Assembly (NCBI RefSeq): GCF_000150275.1
Contig: NW_002060943.1
Coordinates: 10,200,209-10,264,208, forward strand
DNA: 64,000 bases
Direction: 5' to 3'
DNA from: Trichoplax adhaerens
Taxonomy: Eukaryota; Placozoa; Uniplacotomia; Trichoplacea; Trichoplacidae
A model generated the notes under the pieces. It saw nothing but the letters and a program-made list of their open reading frames with translations. It ran no database searches and was not told the origin of the DNA. This document shows positions 1 through 16,909 of this stretch, piece after piece (positions within the stretch are counted from its first letter, which is position 1; every line of letters begins with the position of its first letter). Made by a program: the position numbers and the translations under genes.

Positions 1-1536
1 TGATTTGAAATGGATTTCAAAGAATTGTCTAAAAAGCACCGGTAAAATTACAAAAGGCTATGTTTGTTTTACAATTATTGCTTGCATTGTTTTGCCATTG
101 ATTACATTAAATAGCGCAGTACTATCACGACGTTTTCACGAGGTCACCACTTCGTGTGTAAATAATTTTAATTAATTAAAGCTGATAAAAATAAAAAATA
201 AAGGCTTCTATACTGTACAGTACAATGTACATATGATATAGTACTAACCAATGCTCCATACAATATTAACATTACAGTACAGTATGTATCAGAGTAATAC
301 TGGCTAGTGTGCTCAAGTGTACACTGCAACGCTACAGTGTGCTGCCGTCTAGTAAGTGCTCTGCCGTATGGACTACAGCTGCTTGCAAATGGAACCGATG
401 CAACGTTGCAATAACGAACTCTTGGCTTTTCGAGCACTTTTTTACAGTATCAAAATGCGGCTGCATTACAAATCAAGAGTCTACTGTCAGGTTTGTCCTG
501 CTGACATTTACCTATAGTACGATTCTAACTACTGACGATTTCCTATCATCAGGACGAACAGTATACACCACTAGTCTCTCTTTTAGACTTAACTGAACTC
601 CAACTTTATTTGAAAAAGTCGGTCAATTTAGAGCAAATCGACATCAACGTTAAACATGAATTAATTATCAATTCAGTTGATAGATAATAATAATAATATT
701 ATACTGTACTGTACGAGTATGCAGTTATCTATTAAAAATATATTAGATAAAATTGTCTTAAGGAAATTAGGTTACGACAGCTATGCATAGGTTACTCCGT
801 AACAGGCTGTTAAAGTTAGTTACAGTAGACAGCATCTGGCCGCCATCGTTTGAAGTTTCTTTAACTTCTACAGTACCACGACGATTCCTGATCATCGGTT
901 TAATAGCCCCAGACAATATGTACTGTACAGTACAGTACTGTAAGGTACTTCAGTACAGTTTGAAAATATAAAGGCAAGGAATAATACTGTACAGTACTGT
1001 ACTGTACTGTACACTGTACAGTAGTGTTCTGCCCATTCGCACTGGTATTGTTCATGATATTAAGCATTGTTGTTTCTGAATAGTACGGTAATAATCTATT
1101 GTACTGTACTGTACCGTGACAGTAGCACAAGTTGTGTATACTGTGCGGTATGCACATGATGCCATAATGATGCTGCATACCACGCACTGGTGACCTGCTG
1201 GCTTTGATTACAGTAGCTGCAGGATTTCACTTCAAACGTTTTATGTTGTAGGTGCAAATTGTGTCTTATTGATAGCGGTAAGGTTTCTGTATTTTATTTT
1301 TATTTTTTCATCTAATGAGATTAAAAGAGTCACATCGTAGGTTTTAGAATGTTATCTTACTAGTATTTATTCTTATAGAAGTAATGTGCATCATTGCTTA
1401 TTGAATTGAAGTATTAAAGTGTGAAATGTTCAGTTCACGTTGCAATTTGTGATTGTTTTTAAGCGAAGAATCGCAGCTTAATATTACAGCGTAAAGTAAA
1501 ATCTTGGATAACCTTGGTTTTCTTCTTTGAAGGAAA
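1..1536. other. 5' flank of GOT2, no gene seen
   Basis: I see no coding exon here on either strand. The open frames are short and run through the TACTG/CAGTA repeat, giving peptides rich in Tyr, Cys, Thr and Val, which marks them as repeat translations. The stretch holds a repeat cluster at 919-1114 and scattered single copies from about 210 to 720. It probably contains the GOT2 promoter and 5' UTR. Confidence 0.6.
919..1114. repeat. TACTG/CAGTA palindromic pentamer cluster, GOT2 upstream
   Basis: Runs of the pentamer TACTG and its complement CAGTA are interleaved, so that GTAC-centred palindromes form repeatedly (919-960, 984-1023, 1098-1114). The cluster ends about 420 bp before the GOT2 start codon. 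The same repeat class recurs in most 5' flanks of this window. Confidence 0.85.
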
Positions 1537-5609
<4,073 letters not shown>

Positions 5610-7211
5610 TTCAACCGATTTTTCATGTAGGCACCAGTATTATTACCAGCATTTAAGAATAGTCTTAGTATTTAGATACTGGTCTAATAAGGCTTAACAT
5701 TTAATTTCTTGCTGATATACTGTATGTCAATTTATAAGTTAATTTTCTAAAATGCATTGAAAACTTATTGACAGATTTTAAATTCTAGACAGCAACCTGA
5801 TAAATAAAGGTTTTTTTCTAAGCGTCGAGACACTTCAAAGTGCTAACGTTTGTTGTTGATCAGATGCGTTGAAACTTTTTACTAAATTTAATGTCTGACT
5901 AAGAATGTACTTAAAATAGATATTCTCGATCGCACTTGTTTCACTGGTATTAATAATGAAGCTTTATCCAACGTTACAGTAGTTAAATCAAACTCAACAT
6001 AATAAAAAAATTTCATGGGTGAGTCATTCACACAGTCTTCGATAGTATTAAAGACAATTGTTTACCTCTGCAGCTGCTAAATGCCGGCGATGGCGTACCG
6101 TCGTGTGATACCGATTTTCTGAAAAATCGCACTTTCTCTGTAGTATTATCGTATGATGAATTATATTATGATTGGGCAGTACACTTGATAGATATACTAA
6201 AACCTCGGTTAACCGATCGTTCGAAAATTAAATTGTATAAGTTTACTGTGAAATATTTAAACAGTTTTATTTATAGGAATATTTCCCTAATCTTACTCTC
6301 GAAGTACAAAGAATAAGTACCGAATTGGGATCGTGTCATGACTGCGTGTAGCATTAGAAAATTTGGAGGGCCTACTTTAGAAATTATAACGTGTTTTTTG
6401 TATATTTATACGGTTGGGATAAGAGAAAGTGAAGTTAAGTGACTAGCTCTAATAACGGACACAAAGAACAAAACTGAAATGGGAGGATTTGAGCTTGGAA
6501 ATACTCAAATTAGAGGATTAGTCTGATCTGTCGCATTTCCACGATTAATGTAACAGATACTTAGACAGTGTTAAAAATGTTACATTCTGTTATCTGCTGA
6601 TACACATTATGTACGTAATTGACTTTCCCTTCATTTAGTCATCAATCAAAGATTAGTAGGATTGTGTACGTACAGGCGGTAGGAAGTAGTTAAGTTTTAA
6701 TAAATTTTATTACAACATTAACCGATTAATTATAGAATCTTACTTGTGGATATATTAATTAACATTAATATCGAAAAATGCACCTATATTGGTGCATTGT
6801 TTTAGGAGTGAGGCATACCGTGACGTTTAACAGCTAAACGTAGTAAGTGCTATAAAGTGGTTAAAATATATAGCAAGGATAATTCATTATTTTTTTCTAT
6901 ATAATTACAGTAATTATTAGTAAAAAATTACTTATTTGGATTACATTGTATATATATATACACCAGATTTATATCATAAGAAATATAGTATTCAATATTG
7001 TAGCTTGCAGTTATATCCTGTACAAGTATGTGATTAGTTAAAATTTTGAATAAGTCGATGTTGAGAGGGGTAGTTCGCAATTTATATAGTGTTAATACAG
7101 CGATCATGGATTCTGTCACGTTGGGTTATTAAATATCCTGTAAATACATATAAATTTTATGGTAGTACGTAAATATATTAACAAAAGGGCGAACTTTTGT
7201 GAAATCCTTAA
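5610..7211. other. Convergent 3' interval GOT2/TMEM170, no gene seen
   Basis: AT-rich sequence between two gene 3' ends. I see no exon with family similarity on either strand and no TACTG/CAGTA cluster, only isolated TACAGTA words. It presumably carries the two 3' UTRs. Confidence 0.55.
5803..5808 (+). terminator. Likely poly(A) signal of GOT2
   Basis: A canonical AATAAA lies 194 bp after the GOT2 stop and is followed by a T-rich tract, a normal arrangement for 3' end formation. Cleavage site not verified. Confidence 0.5.
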
Positions 7212-8857
7212 TCAAAGGGAGGCAAGGACTCTACTGTACGACGTGATGACATAAGCTATAGTGAGACCAATACCGATTAAAATAACATAAGAAGATTCGA
7301 TAACAAATCCACCAGTAGAAAATATTCCAGCTATTAATGCACCTAAAGTGAAAATAAGATTATAGACGTTGACAAGATATCAAATATTGTATTTTCCATA
7401 ACAATTTTAGCTATAATACCAGTAGTATTGAATATTTATTCGATTCAATGCATAAGAACTAGAAAATTGAGATAAATTTAGGTGTAGGGAACGTCTTCAG
7501 TGGGGTAGAGGGCTATGTCGCTATATTTTGCTATATGTAGAGATCAAGCAGACTGCATCCACGATCATCCTTTACTGCAATTTGGCTTAGCTGAATATTT
7601 TGTGTATATACTATCCTGTATATTGTAAGGTATTTAGGGGACCTTGTAGATCATCAAGTACTTTACACACATACTTATATTGATTACGAAGTAGTGTAAG
7701 CGTACAGTTTACGGTATACGCGTATATTTAATAGCCTGATGTTTTTTAGAGTGTATGCTATAACGTATGTAATACTCGTATTAGATAAGGGGAGTTTCTA
7801 TCAGAACTTACTAAAAATTGCACCACCAGTTAAAGGATAGATTAACGATACCAGCAAGAATATGCACGCCGTATAGGAGCCAATTCGTTGATACCTTAAG
7901 GCTCTAAATGCTACTAGAGCAGCTAGTACGTGTATCAGGACACTTGTAACGACACACCAAACGAAGATATTAAACCAGTATGCTAAAAATTTTAAAGAAA
8001 AATGCAACATTACTGAAAATTGGATTATTATTTACAGAATTTAATTTGTAGTATGCGCAATTGCACGTGTGTACAGTAATATATTTTACTCATTTAATAC
8101 TTACTTATTAATATACGTATAATGTCTATGGCATTTACTACCGTGTTTTGCAATCGATAGGATTTTAATACTGAAAGTTCGAAAAAGTATAAAGATCTCC
8201 AATACTTACTACTAGTGTTATAAATTATCGAGTTAATGCAGTGCCTACTTTTCTACTTCATGAGTAAAGCCCTACTAAACAGTGTACTGTACTTATTGTA
8301 CAAGAGCTGTACAATCATAGTCACATTTGTGAATTTATTGAATTATGATTACGATCAGTAAATTCGTAGTTGCTTAAATTAAAAAGGGATCTGGCGACTA
8401 ATTTTAAATATTAATATAAATTAATAACATACGAGGTAGTTCAATTTTATGCCAGAATGCAAATCTATAATTTAATCACTAATACTACTGCTATAGTAAT
8501 ACCGTCAATACTACACGAGTATACGAGATATAACAATATTTATGAATTATTATATAATTTTACTGTAAATGAATCGCCCCTTTATGCGAGTTAGTGTATT
8601 TGTATTCGTGAATAGATTACAATTAATCAAGTTTTATCATTAATAAAAGTAAATGAATAAGAAGGAATGCTGTATTTATGTTTTAGGTTACCGCTAATAC
8701 ATTTTACGGATTTGCGGTGGTATTACTATTACAAGTATAAAAAATGAAAATATCTTTTGCTTTAGTATCAGCAGAACTGATCAAACTTACGAAGAAAGTG
8801 TTCAATCAAAAAGGTTCCATTTGGGGACAAGAAAAAGAGCTGCGATTCCGATGCCAT
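7212..8857 (-). CDS. TMEM170A: TMEM170 family membrane protein
   Basis: Small multi-pass membrane protein; human TMEM170A is an ER/nuclear-envelope protein that promotes ER sheets. Three minus-strand exons join in frame: 8857-8791, 7982-7812, 7342-7212, giving 122 aa (human about 144). Exon 1 (22 aa) contains an NGT glycosylation sequon like the human NGT. Exon 2 carries the conserved core: YWFNIFVWCVVTSVLIHV aligns with MWYGVFLWALVSSLFFHV, followed by ALRYQRIGSY and YPLTGGAIFS. Exon 3 ends in SRVLASL, matching the human C-terminal LRILATL. Three hydrophobic helices are visible. The acceptor at 7983 was chosen because it keeps frame and restores the PYWF alignment. TMEM170A and TMEM170B cannot be separated here; a pre-duplication orthologue is likely. 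Confidence 0.88.
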
Positions 8858-8949
8858 TTTTGGCTCATACGTGCATCGCAGTTTTGAAGAGGGGAATCAA
8901 AATAATTGCAGGCTTGCTCGAACCATCCTTTGAGTATGACTTGAGGTGT

Positions 8950-9285
8950 CTTGTACTGTACACTACAGTGTACAGTGTACAATACTGTATACTGTACATT
9001 GTACTGTATTGTCACTGTTACAGTTGCGTACAGTACAGTACTGTACTGATAACACTGGTTGGGGTTCGGAACGACACTTGACTCCAATGCTCCAACACTA
9101 CAGTACTTACGTTACGTATGTACTGTACAGTACAGTACAGTTACAATACTGTATACTGTACTGTACGCTACCATACATTGTACTGTGAACACCACTGAAA
9201 CGCCTTACTGTATTGTACAGTACTGTACACTGTACAATGTACTGTACACTGTACAGTACACTGCTTTATACTGTATGGTTCATTA
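8950..9285. repeat. TACTG/CAGTA palindromic pentamer cluster, TMEM170 upstream
   Basis: About 335 bp dominated by TACTG and CAGTA pentamers in both orientations, with GTAC joints and occasional GTGTAC variants. Four overlapping open frames in both directions are only translations of the repeat. It begins 93 bp from the TMEM170 start codon. Confidence 0.85.
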
Positions 9286-9863
9286 ACCAGTCTTGGACAG
9301 TTGGATTTACGGACTACTGTACTAGAATTTGGGATTCGATTAGTCGACGATTGTAATGTACACTTGTACAGTACAGTACCGTCATTGACTACTAGAAATA
9401 TGTCTGGTATTCTTCTAGTGGTCTATGAGTCTATGTAGTATCCGGAAAATTTTCTCTCCGTATGAAAGTAGTTTGGCGTTGATGACTTGGTCTTATTCTA
9501 TTTTACTAAGTGCTGCTTGAAAGCAGTCATTAAATAACGTCATAAATATTTTTGAATTAATAGTAGTGAATAGGAATATAGAATCGGAAGATCTAAGTCA
9601 TTATTTTTCCACATTTCGGCCTTATTTGGTCTGAAAAAGTCCTTGACTATACTCACTGTTGCTATTGCTGAAGTGTACAGTACTGTATTATTTTAATCTA
9701 CAGTAGTTAGCTATTAGCTGGCTGTGAAATTGAAGAGGAATTGCCTCAAAGTAAAGTAGAAATCGACCATTACGATCGTGGAGGTGATTTCTTTTATCGC
9801 TGTGATTCGGATTCGGATAGTATGTTAGTAGTATAGTTAGTATCAGTGCTCCCATACAACCCA

Positions 9864-9982
9864 ATTGTTGATTAATTAACGACTACAAGAAGAGGAGCTT
9901 CTCCTACTGTACTGTATTACCGGTAACAAGGATGCAAAATGCAGCCACACTAAATAATGCTACAGTATGAATGTAGGAGTAC
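9864..9982 (+). repeat. Direct repeat, copy 1
   Basis: About 119 bp beginning ATTGTTGATT and ending TAGGAGTAC. It shares nearly all bases with 10075-10189, differing by a few substitutions and a short indel near the start. Contains an internal GAGCTTCTC and a pentamer word. Confidence 0.85.
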
Positions 9983-10074
9983 TTACAGCTTGTTCTTTTA
10001 AGTCGTCCATCTCTATCAGCATACACTGTACAGTACAGTATTAACAGTAGGTGTGCTTTAATTAATGATGTACC

Positions 10075-10189
10075 ATTGTTGATTTACGACTACAAGAAGA
10101 GGAGCTTTTCCTACTGTAGTGCATTACCGGTAACAAGGATGCAAAATACAGCCACACTAAATAATGCTACAGTATGAATGTAGGAGTAC
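10075..10189 (+). repeat. Direct repeat, copy 2
   Basis: Second copy of the 9864-9982 segment, in the same orientation and separated by 92 bp. Identical blocks include CGACTACAAGAAGAGGAGCT and GCCACACTAAATAATGCTAC. Too few copies to call a satellite; a local tandem duplication is the simplest reading. Confidence 0.85.
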
Positions 10190-10744
10190 GTACTGTCCTG
10201 TACAGTATATTACGTTTTTATTGATTAATTATTTACATTCACTTTTCAAGGCTCCCAGCATGTAGCTAAAGAAAAATTCTGAACGTGTCTTGTTATTATG
10301 CAAGTAACATCAAGAGGTATAAAAACTAAAGTATCAGTGGACTTTCAATGTTAATTGTATCGTTCGGTTCTGTATAAGGCTATTGTATTCGACGGCAAAT
10401 TCGTCAATTGAATCGTTTATTTATTTTATTCCTATGGTATTAATAATTTTTTCTTTATTGTATGAACAGCGCTAGTACCCTAGGTATCTTAAGTATGCAT
10501 AATAGTACTAATAGCGGTCAGTGCTTTCTACTTTTCTCAATTAGTGATCATCGCGTACTGCTGTAAGGCTCGATCTACATCGCTAAATTCAATGCTATAT
10601 AAAAAAATATAAAAATTGTAGATTTCAGTTGTGACTGTACATTGCAGTTCTATGCAAACTTGTTGTCATTAATTAACCTCTGTTATTACTTTACAGCCAA
10701 TTACCACTGTGATCAGAAGTAACAATTTTTAGCAAAGAACCAAT

Positions 10745-13700
10745 ATGGCGACAATCTCTTCAACAGTAAGTAAAATACTCAACTAACTTTACACGTTTGC
10801 CACAAATAGTGACTACAGCCACTATCATTTTAGATATGTTAAAATTGTAATCACGCGAATGTAGTAGTAGCGATAATTAACACATGGCAAACACCAATTT
10901 TCAATGATTAACATCTACTTAACTACGAGTCATTTTATTAACTACTTAATATATTTATTATTTAATTGAATTGTGTGATGAATTACATCAGATCCGGATT
11001 TAATTTTATTCCATTTCCGTTCTACATGATTATGATTGATAAAGTAAAAAGGCATATTAGTAAACACTTGGTAAAAAGTTCTGAGATTAAAATTGCAATG
11101 CTAGTGATTGATATTATATGCCGATAGTTGTAAGCACTAGTGTGGAACCTCCCTGGATTCGAGAGGTCCACAGCACTAGGTACAGCAATAGAGCGCAAAT
11201 TTGTTGATTGAGTAATGATTAAAATTATATTGTATAATTTATAGATAATATTCGAAATGTAGTCAATGACGGAGGGTAGCGGTATAGGGGGGTACGTTAA
11301 GATTTCTTCACTATATTTTACGGCTAGTATACTATAGAGAATTTTGGGTGCGTAGCTTATAAAGCAGTGTTTTTGGAGGTTCTCCAGATTTTGTGAATCA
11401 CTACAATTACAAAAAGAAGGAACAGTAAAGTATACAGGATAACCCTTTTCAAATTATGGCTAAATTAGCAAAATGCCGTCGGAGAACTTTATATAATCAT
11501 TAGGCAGCTACTGCATAATCATAAACTGTTGAATACGAACGATGTTTTACTCCTGCAATGTTACTTAATTGATACTTAGTCTTATTAGCAATGTGCACCG
11601 GTCTGCAGAACTCATCGTTAGATACCCATGCTTTCAAAACATCATCGAATCACAAAGTTATAAAACCACTCATCAATTATTTCATTTTATTATTGATTAT
11701 TTTTTCGTCAGACTAATTTAAACTGAGATCTATTACTGTACTGTAGTTCACTATTAAGTCCGCTTAAAGATCTAAATTGCTGTTACCCAAATCAAATCTT
11801 GATTTGATTGTAATCTGTTGCTAAATCGCTTTCAATTAAAAGATTAGCACACTCTATAATGTAATTACTTTATGTAAAAAATATCAGGATCAGCTTTACA
11901 GAACTAGATTGTTTATTAATTAATGCAATTTTATTACATCACTAGTGGAGTGTCCTTCATATGTTTTTTGTTAATACGGCAGTAAGTAAATGTGCAGTAC
12001 TGTTGATCGTTAAAATACTCTGATAATTATACTAGTAAATATATATGATTACTGTTAGCTATCAGTCGGTTAGATTTTTCAATGAATGTAAAAAGTATGA
12101 TGCTGTAGATGTCTGGTTCTATTAAGCAATTATTTACATAGTAAACTGAACGATTATTGTGTAATTGTGCGTAATTAATTTTATTCCAGAGCAATCTTCG
12201 AGCTATTGCACTCTATGATAATGTTGCTGAATCTCCTGATGAGTTAGAATTTACAAAAGGTGATACAGTAGAAGTTATCGAACGCAATCTTCCAAAATTA
12301 GATGGATGGTGGTTATGCCAGCGCAGAGGTAGAACTGGAATTGCTCCTGCCAATCGTTTGCAACTTGTAACTAATAGAGTTATAAATCGGAAAATAAGTA
12401 GTTCAGCCGAGAGTAAGCTTGGTATTACACGATCTACGACTAAAAATAGCACTATGGCTGAAAAAACAGGTCAGAATTTTATATGTAAAGAGATAAAGTT
12501 ATGATAAGCATTACATTAAGATGCGTTATCAGTTAATCAAATCCGCTATTGTTTACAAACCATAATCCATTTACAGGTGCTGATCGAAAACATTCAGTTC
12601 TCGATGGTGATCATCAGCAACATACCAGGCTTAATGCATCTTTTCATTCAGCGAATGATTATGATTATATCTCTGATGATTACAATAAGAGTGCTAATAA
12701 AGATAACCAAAAGATGAAGAGTATTGATTTGCCTGATTACGATGTTCCAGTTAGCAACGCTAATTCTTATTATCGTAAAGATAGTAAGAATGGATCCAGT
12801 AATACTGTGAATAGTAACTGCGCCCAGTCTCGAGATTTTGCAGATTATGATGAAATCGAAGAACGGATTGACTACGATATACCAGAGTCAGTGAAGGACA
12901 TCAAACAGCCTGATTACGATGTACCTACGCTTGCAGACCATAGAGAGGATCACAAATCCGTTGAAGTGTCCGAGCAGCCTTCCTATGATATTCCTGTCTC
13001 TTATAGTGAGGATGCTCGTAAGGGTATCGCAACAGGTCTATACCATAACAAGAATGATGTAGGCCATAGTGAATTCCAATATGGCTACTCTGATATGGAC
13101 AATAATCAAGATTATGATATTCCTGAAGCTAGGTGTGGATCTCAGCTGCATGAAATTAATATTAAGACAATGGATAAATCAATTAATCAGCCAGACTACG
13201 ACACTCCGGACAGTCATGAAAGCGTTTTAGTTACAGATTCTAAAGATTGCAAAAGCGATGAAGTTGGAAATGCACAAATATTCCATCAAAAAGATTATGA
13301 TATTTCTAGTCGGGATAGGTATGTGAGTGAAACTGTGTGTATGATACAGTAAAGAATACGAATTAAAATAAGATTAATTCTGTTAAATGAAATTTTTATT
13401 GCGACTTTATATAGCTTAAATCAGTGTTCCCAAGCCCCAAAGGAGGAGAATAAAGTATTTCAATCTAAATCCGCCCTTGCCGTAGCTGCTGGTCCATCGT
13501 CAAAATTCAGAAATGAGCAACAAAGTGAATTACCCGTTGATACGATGATGACTTTTAAAGCTGAAAATTACAAATACTCGGCAATTTATGCGCGGTCGGA
13601 AGACTTCAGTACCAAAATATCAAAATGGAAGCAGCGTAGTAGCTCTTTCAAAGGAATTGATTTAAATATTTTAGTTGGATTGACCTATATCGATCATTTA

Positions 13701-14813
13701 CAAAGGGAAATTTTCGATTGCTCAAAAAATTTAACAGGACATAAAAAATTAGGATGGCATACAGTATCTTCTCTGAAATCGACAATGAGAAGTATAAGAA
13801 TTCACCTGAAAAAGCTGTATATGTATATTGTTGATTTTGTGGACGTCGGCAAGCGATCCTTAGTCAATTGTTATTACTCAAGTGATGAAGGTAAAGAAGT
13901 AGCTCGTGTACTCAAAGAAGGTCTTCACCAACTGGTTGAAATTAGAAATACTATAAGTGAATCTTACAAGGAGTTAGATAGCATTAATTGGAAGATTGAA
14001 TATATTTCTTCACAATATTCCGGGACTTTAGATAGGGTCATGCTAGTTACCAGTCAGATGCCCAAATTATGCAATGATTTTTTTTTATTAGTATTAAAAA
14101 ATGCAGATATAATATTCGACAAAAATATTAGCGTCGGCTCGGAAAATTTTGTTGGTATTGAAGATCCTAAATTGGATTGTGATACGTACACTGATACAAT
14201 CTTACAGAAGGTAATTTCAGATACCGTTAGTGAAAGAACTAGTGCGGTGAAAGAGAGCGAGAGTTTAGGTAAGCCTAGTTACAAGGTTGATCCCAATTTA
14301 GGTCAATCCTCAGCTAAAGAATCCATAACAACTTTTGTCGAGAAGAATTCGCCGAAACATACAGAAAGCAATATAGAAGAGAATACATCAGATAAGACCA
14401 CCGAAGATCCTGAATTAATTACGATGATTTTCGATCAGCACGCATCAGAATTTCAGCAAAAATTTCAGAGTCTTGGCGAAGAATTTAAAATTTTAGTGAA
14501 GTGCATTAGAGAACAAGAAGGAGTTAATGTAATATTGGAAGAAAGTAAGAAGATTATCGTTGGTGCTCATTCGCTGATTTTCGTAGCTGATTTTTGTAAT
14601 GATCGCATACCTGATTGCGATGTGAAGCAGGAATTACAAAATCGCATTACAAAGTTAGTAGACGCAATTACTACATTTGCCTCAGCTGCTAAGAAGGCAT
14701 CTGAAAATTACCCATCTAAAGATTCGTTACAAGGAATCGTCAGAGCTAGTAAAGATTTGTCAGCGATATCTAAGGAGCTAGTTATATATGCAACTAGTCT
14801 TAAAACGAAATAA
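10745..14813 (+). CDS. BCAR1: p130Cas-family docking protein (BCAR1/NEDD9/EFS)
   Basis: Adaptor of integrin, FAK and Src signalling at focal adhesions. Four exons join in frame: 10745-10765, 12190-12469, 12577-13318, 13415-14813, giving 813 aa (human BCAR1 about 870). Exon 2 encodes an N-terminal SH3 domain (about residues 9-68) with the Cas-diagnostic ALYDNVAESPDELEF, DGWWLCQRRGRTGIAP and NRLQL. A substrate domain (about 130-320) contains six YDxP motifs (YDVP twice, YDIP three times, YDTP once) plus YDYI and YDIS variants, the type phosphorylated by Src kinases and bound by Crk SH2. The rest is helix-rich, as in the serine-rich four-helix bundle and FAT-like C-terminal domain; a low-complexity Ser/Glu/Lys linker lies near residues 590-640. 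Vertebrates have several paralogues, so the symbol names the family only. Confidence 0.93.
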
Positions 14814-16909
14814 CTACTGACGCAGAGGTTGACGCGGACTAAAGATGCCGGTTCAACTGAAAAGTTCCAAATATGTTTTGTTGATATGATAAATACCCGT
14901 AAACTTTTGTTAAAGCTATAAAAGTTTATATACCATACATAAGCGGTTTTACTAGCAGATTGACTTAATTGTTGTAAATTATTAAAAATTGAATGGCCAA
15001 AAATTTTCAATTTCGTACAATTTTGTGGTTAGAATACTAATGTAAGCTGTAAATGGCTAATTGAAATCACCATTTTATTTGAGTAACTAAATTGTATCTG
15101 TTAATTAGTATTGGCATCGTTAAATGATGCTAACGTCAGAACTTACATAATGAGTTTCTATTTATTTTTAATAAACGTGAAAGTAACGTGTAATTCAAAT
15201 ACTCTTCAGGTTTTTCTCATATTTTTTGATGCCATATAGATACTCGATGAAACTATAAGTTTTTTGATTACGATTTGTGTTTATAGTTAAATTTTATAAA
15301 AATTGTAATTAGTGATGTAATGATTAATAAATCGTACGTAACGATCCAATCGTCTTCGTAGCCGTAGGCATATATATATATGATTAGACTAGCTGAATTA
15401 TCTAAGAAATTTTAACAAAATGTTGCTTAATAGCCTATTCTTAAAATATGACATTTTAATAAATATCGATGGTATGTATATGTATATATAATGTATGGGT
15501 ACTAGCATATAGGATATTTTACATTTTGCATTAAAAACTTTTCTACTATAATCTACAGATATCAGGTAAGACACTATATTATTGAACTATTTTTGAAGCG
15601 ATAATTGTTTAATTTTGGAGACTGCATATAATATATCAACTTATCGTATGCCAAAGTACTTTGAAATTTGAGCGTCAGCTCAGCTAATGAAGGCGCTAAT
15701 TTGGTCTTAAATTAAAGGATTACTGTATTGGTTCGTATTAGATATTTTATCTTTCTCACTAAATTTGAATTTGATATAGATAGTTTTGCATTGTCTGCTT
15801 TGCACCATGTAATAGAGACTCCATAATATCAGTAGTAAGCCATTAAGTATGTTGTAGCACAATACAATATGTTGTACATTTCAAGTGCAAATTACAGTCT
15901 AACAAATTATAAATTCTGATGTTATTCGTTCAAATGTACAGTATAAGAAGATTAAGTACGAAGACGGCATTCTATTGTGTACACAGTACACGAATATAGC
16001 GACTACAGTATAACGTAACTACTGTATTAACGAACATAGCACATCAATTTTACGGGAGTATCATAAATAAAATTTGATTTACAGATTTAGAATAAAAGTG
16101 TTTTCTAAGTTTTTAGTATAGAAAGATTTTGTAATGCGAAAAAGTACACGAGTTTTACAATAATTTTGGCGAGAATAAAAAATACCATTTAAACAAATAT
16201 GCCAAACAATGAATAGCAATACATTTATGTATGATATAGGTGCATCACAGGCTCATTTGCACTGGGATATCTGGCAATCTGCCTATAAACTTAAGAATTT
16301 AATTGTTGTTACAAAGGAATAAGCCTGCATGATATTTTATATAAAAAAATAGAATGCTGATCGTTTATAGCCTCCTGTAAACGAAGGGTTACTACAGAGT
16401 TGATAGCCAGTGTTAAGGGTGTAAATTATTCTTTGTTGATGGTATGTCGTAGCAATTACAGCAGTGTCGACCATTAATACCGTAAGTGCTGTATAGAACC
16501 GAAATAGCCAAAGGAAAAGCGATTTACATGGCTAAATTATATTATTTGTATTCAAGCCTGATATCATTGCCATATTAGCAAGGTCCATTTGATTAGAAGT
16601 AGAATTAAAATATTATAATTATGAGAGGTATGGCTCCTGAAGCATACTTGTCAGATCTGAAAGGTATCTTGCCGTTAATACAGTACATTACATCTTAAGT
16701 TAGTGGTTGCTTGCAGTGGCAGTTTAAAATTTTATTAGACAAATAATGATGTGCCTGGGTAACATCTACGTATATTTTTTACGGATGGCATACGACTGTA
16801 TGATATATGTATATGTGATTACAATTCATGATGTAATATCAATATCTATCAATACACGGACATGCAGAGTGGTCTATTCACACTCATATTAGCATTTGGA
16901 TATAATCTT
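14814..16909. other. Convergent 3' interval p130Cas/SMIM13, no gene seen
   Basis: About 2.1 kb of AT-rich sequence between two 3' ends. I see no supported exon on either strand. A canonical AATAAA at 15170-15175, 357 bp after the p130Cas stop, is a plausible poly(A) signal. Pentamer repeats are present only as isolated copies (15960-16030), not as a cluster. Confidence 0.5.
15170..15175 (+). terminator. Possible poly(A) signal of p130Cas gene
   Basis: AATAAA preceded by a T-rich stretch, 357 bp past the stop codon. Assignment rests on the motif and position only. Confidence 0.4.

Larger units (their letters stand above)
8858..10744. promoter_or_regulatory. Divergent intergenic region TMEM170/p130Cas
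   Basis: Interval between two start codons on opposite strands, so it must contain both promoters. No coding exon is convincing. It holds a TACTG/CAGTA cluster at 8950-9285, starting 93 bp upstream of the TMEM170 start, and a diverged direct duplication at 9864-10189. Short repeat copies occur at 10024-10042 and 10196-10208. Confidence 0.5.

Noticed and set aside
309-596. Short open frame upstream of GOT2
   Set aside because: No family similarity and no splice context; it overlaps pentamer words and another frame on the opposite strand.
8806-9286. Several overlapping open frames on both strands
   Set aside because: They translate the TACTG/CAGTA repeat (Tyr-Cys-Thr-Val-Gln peptides); the repeat lacks stops in several frames, so open frames are expected.
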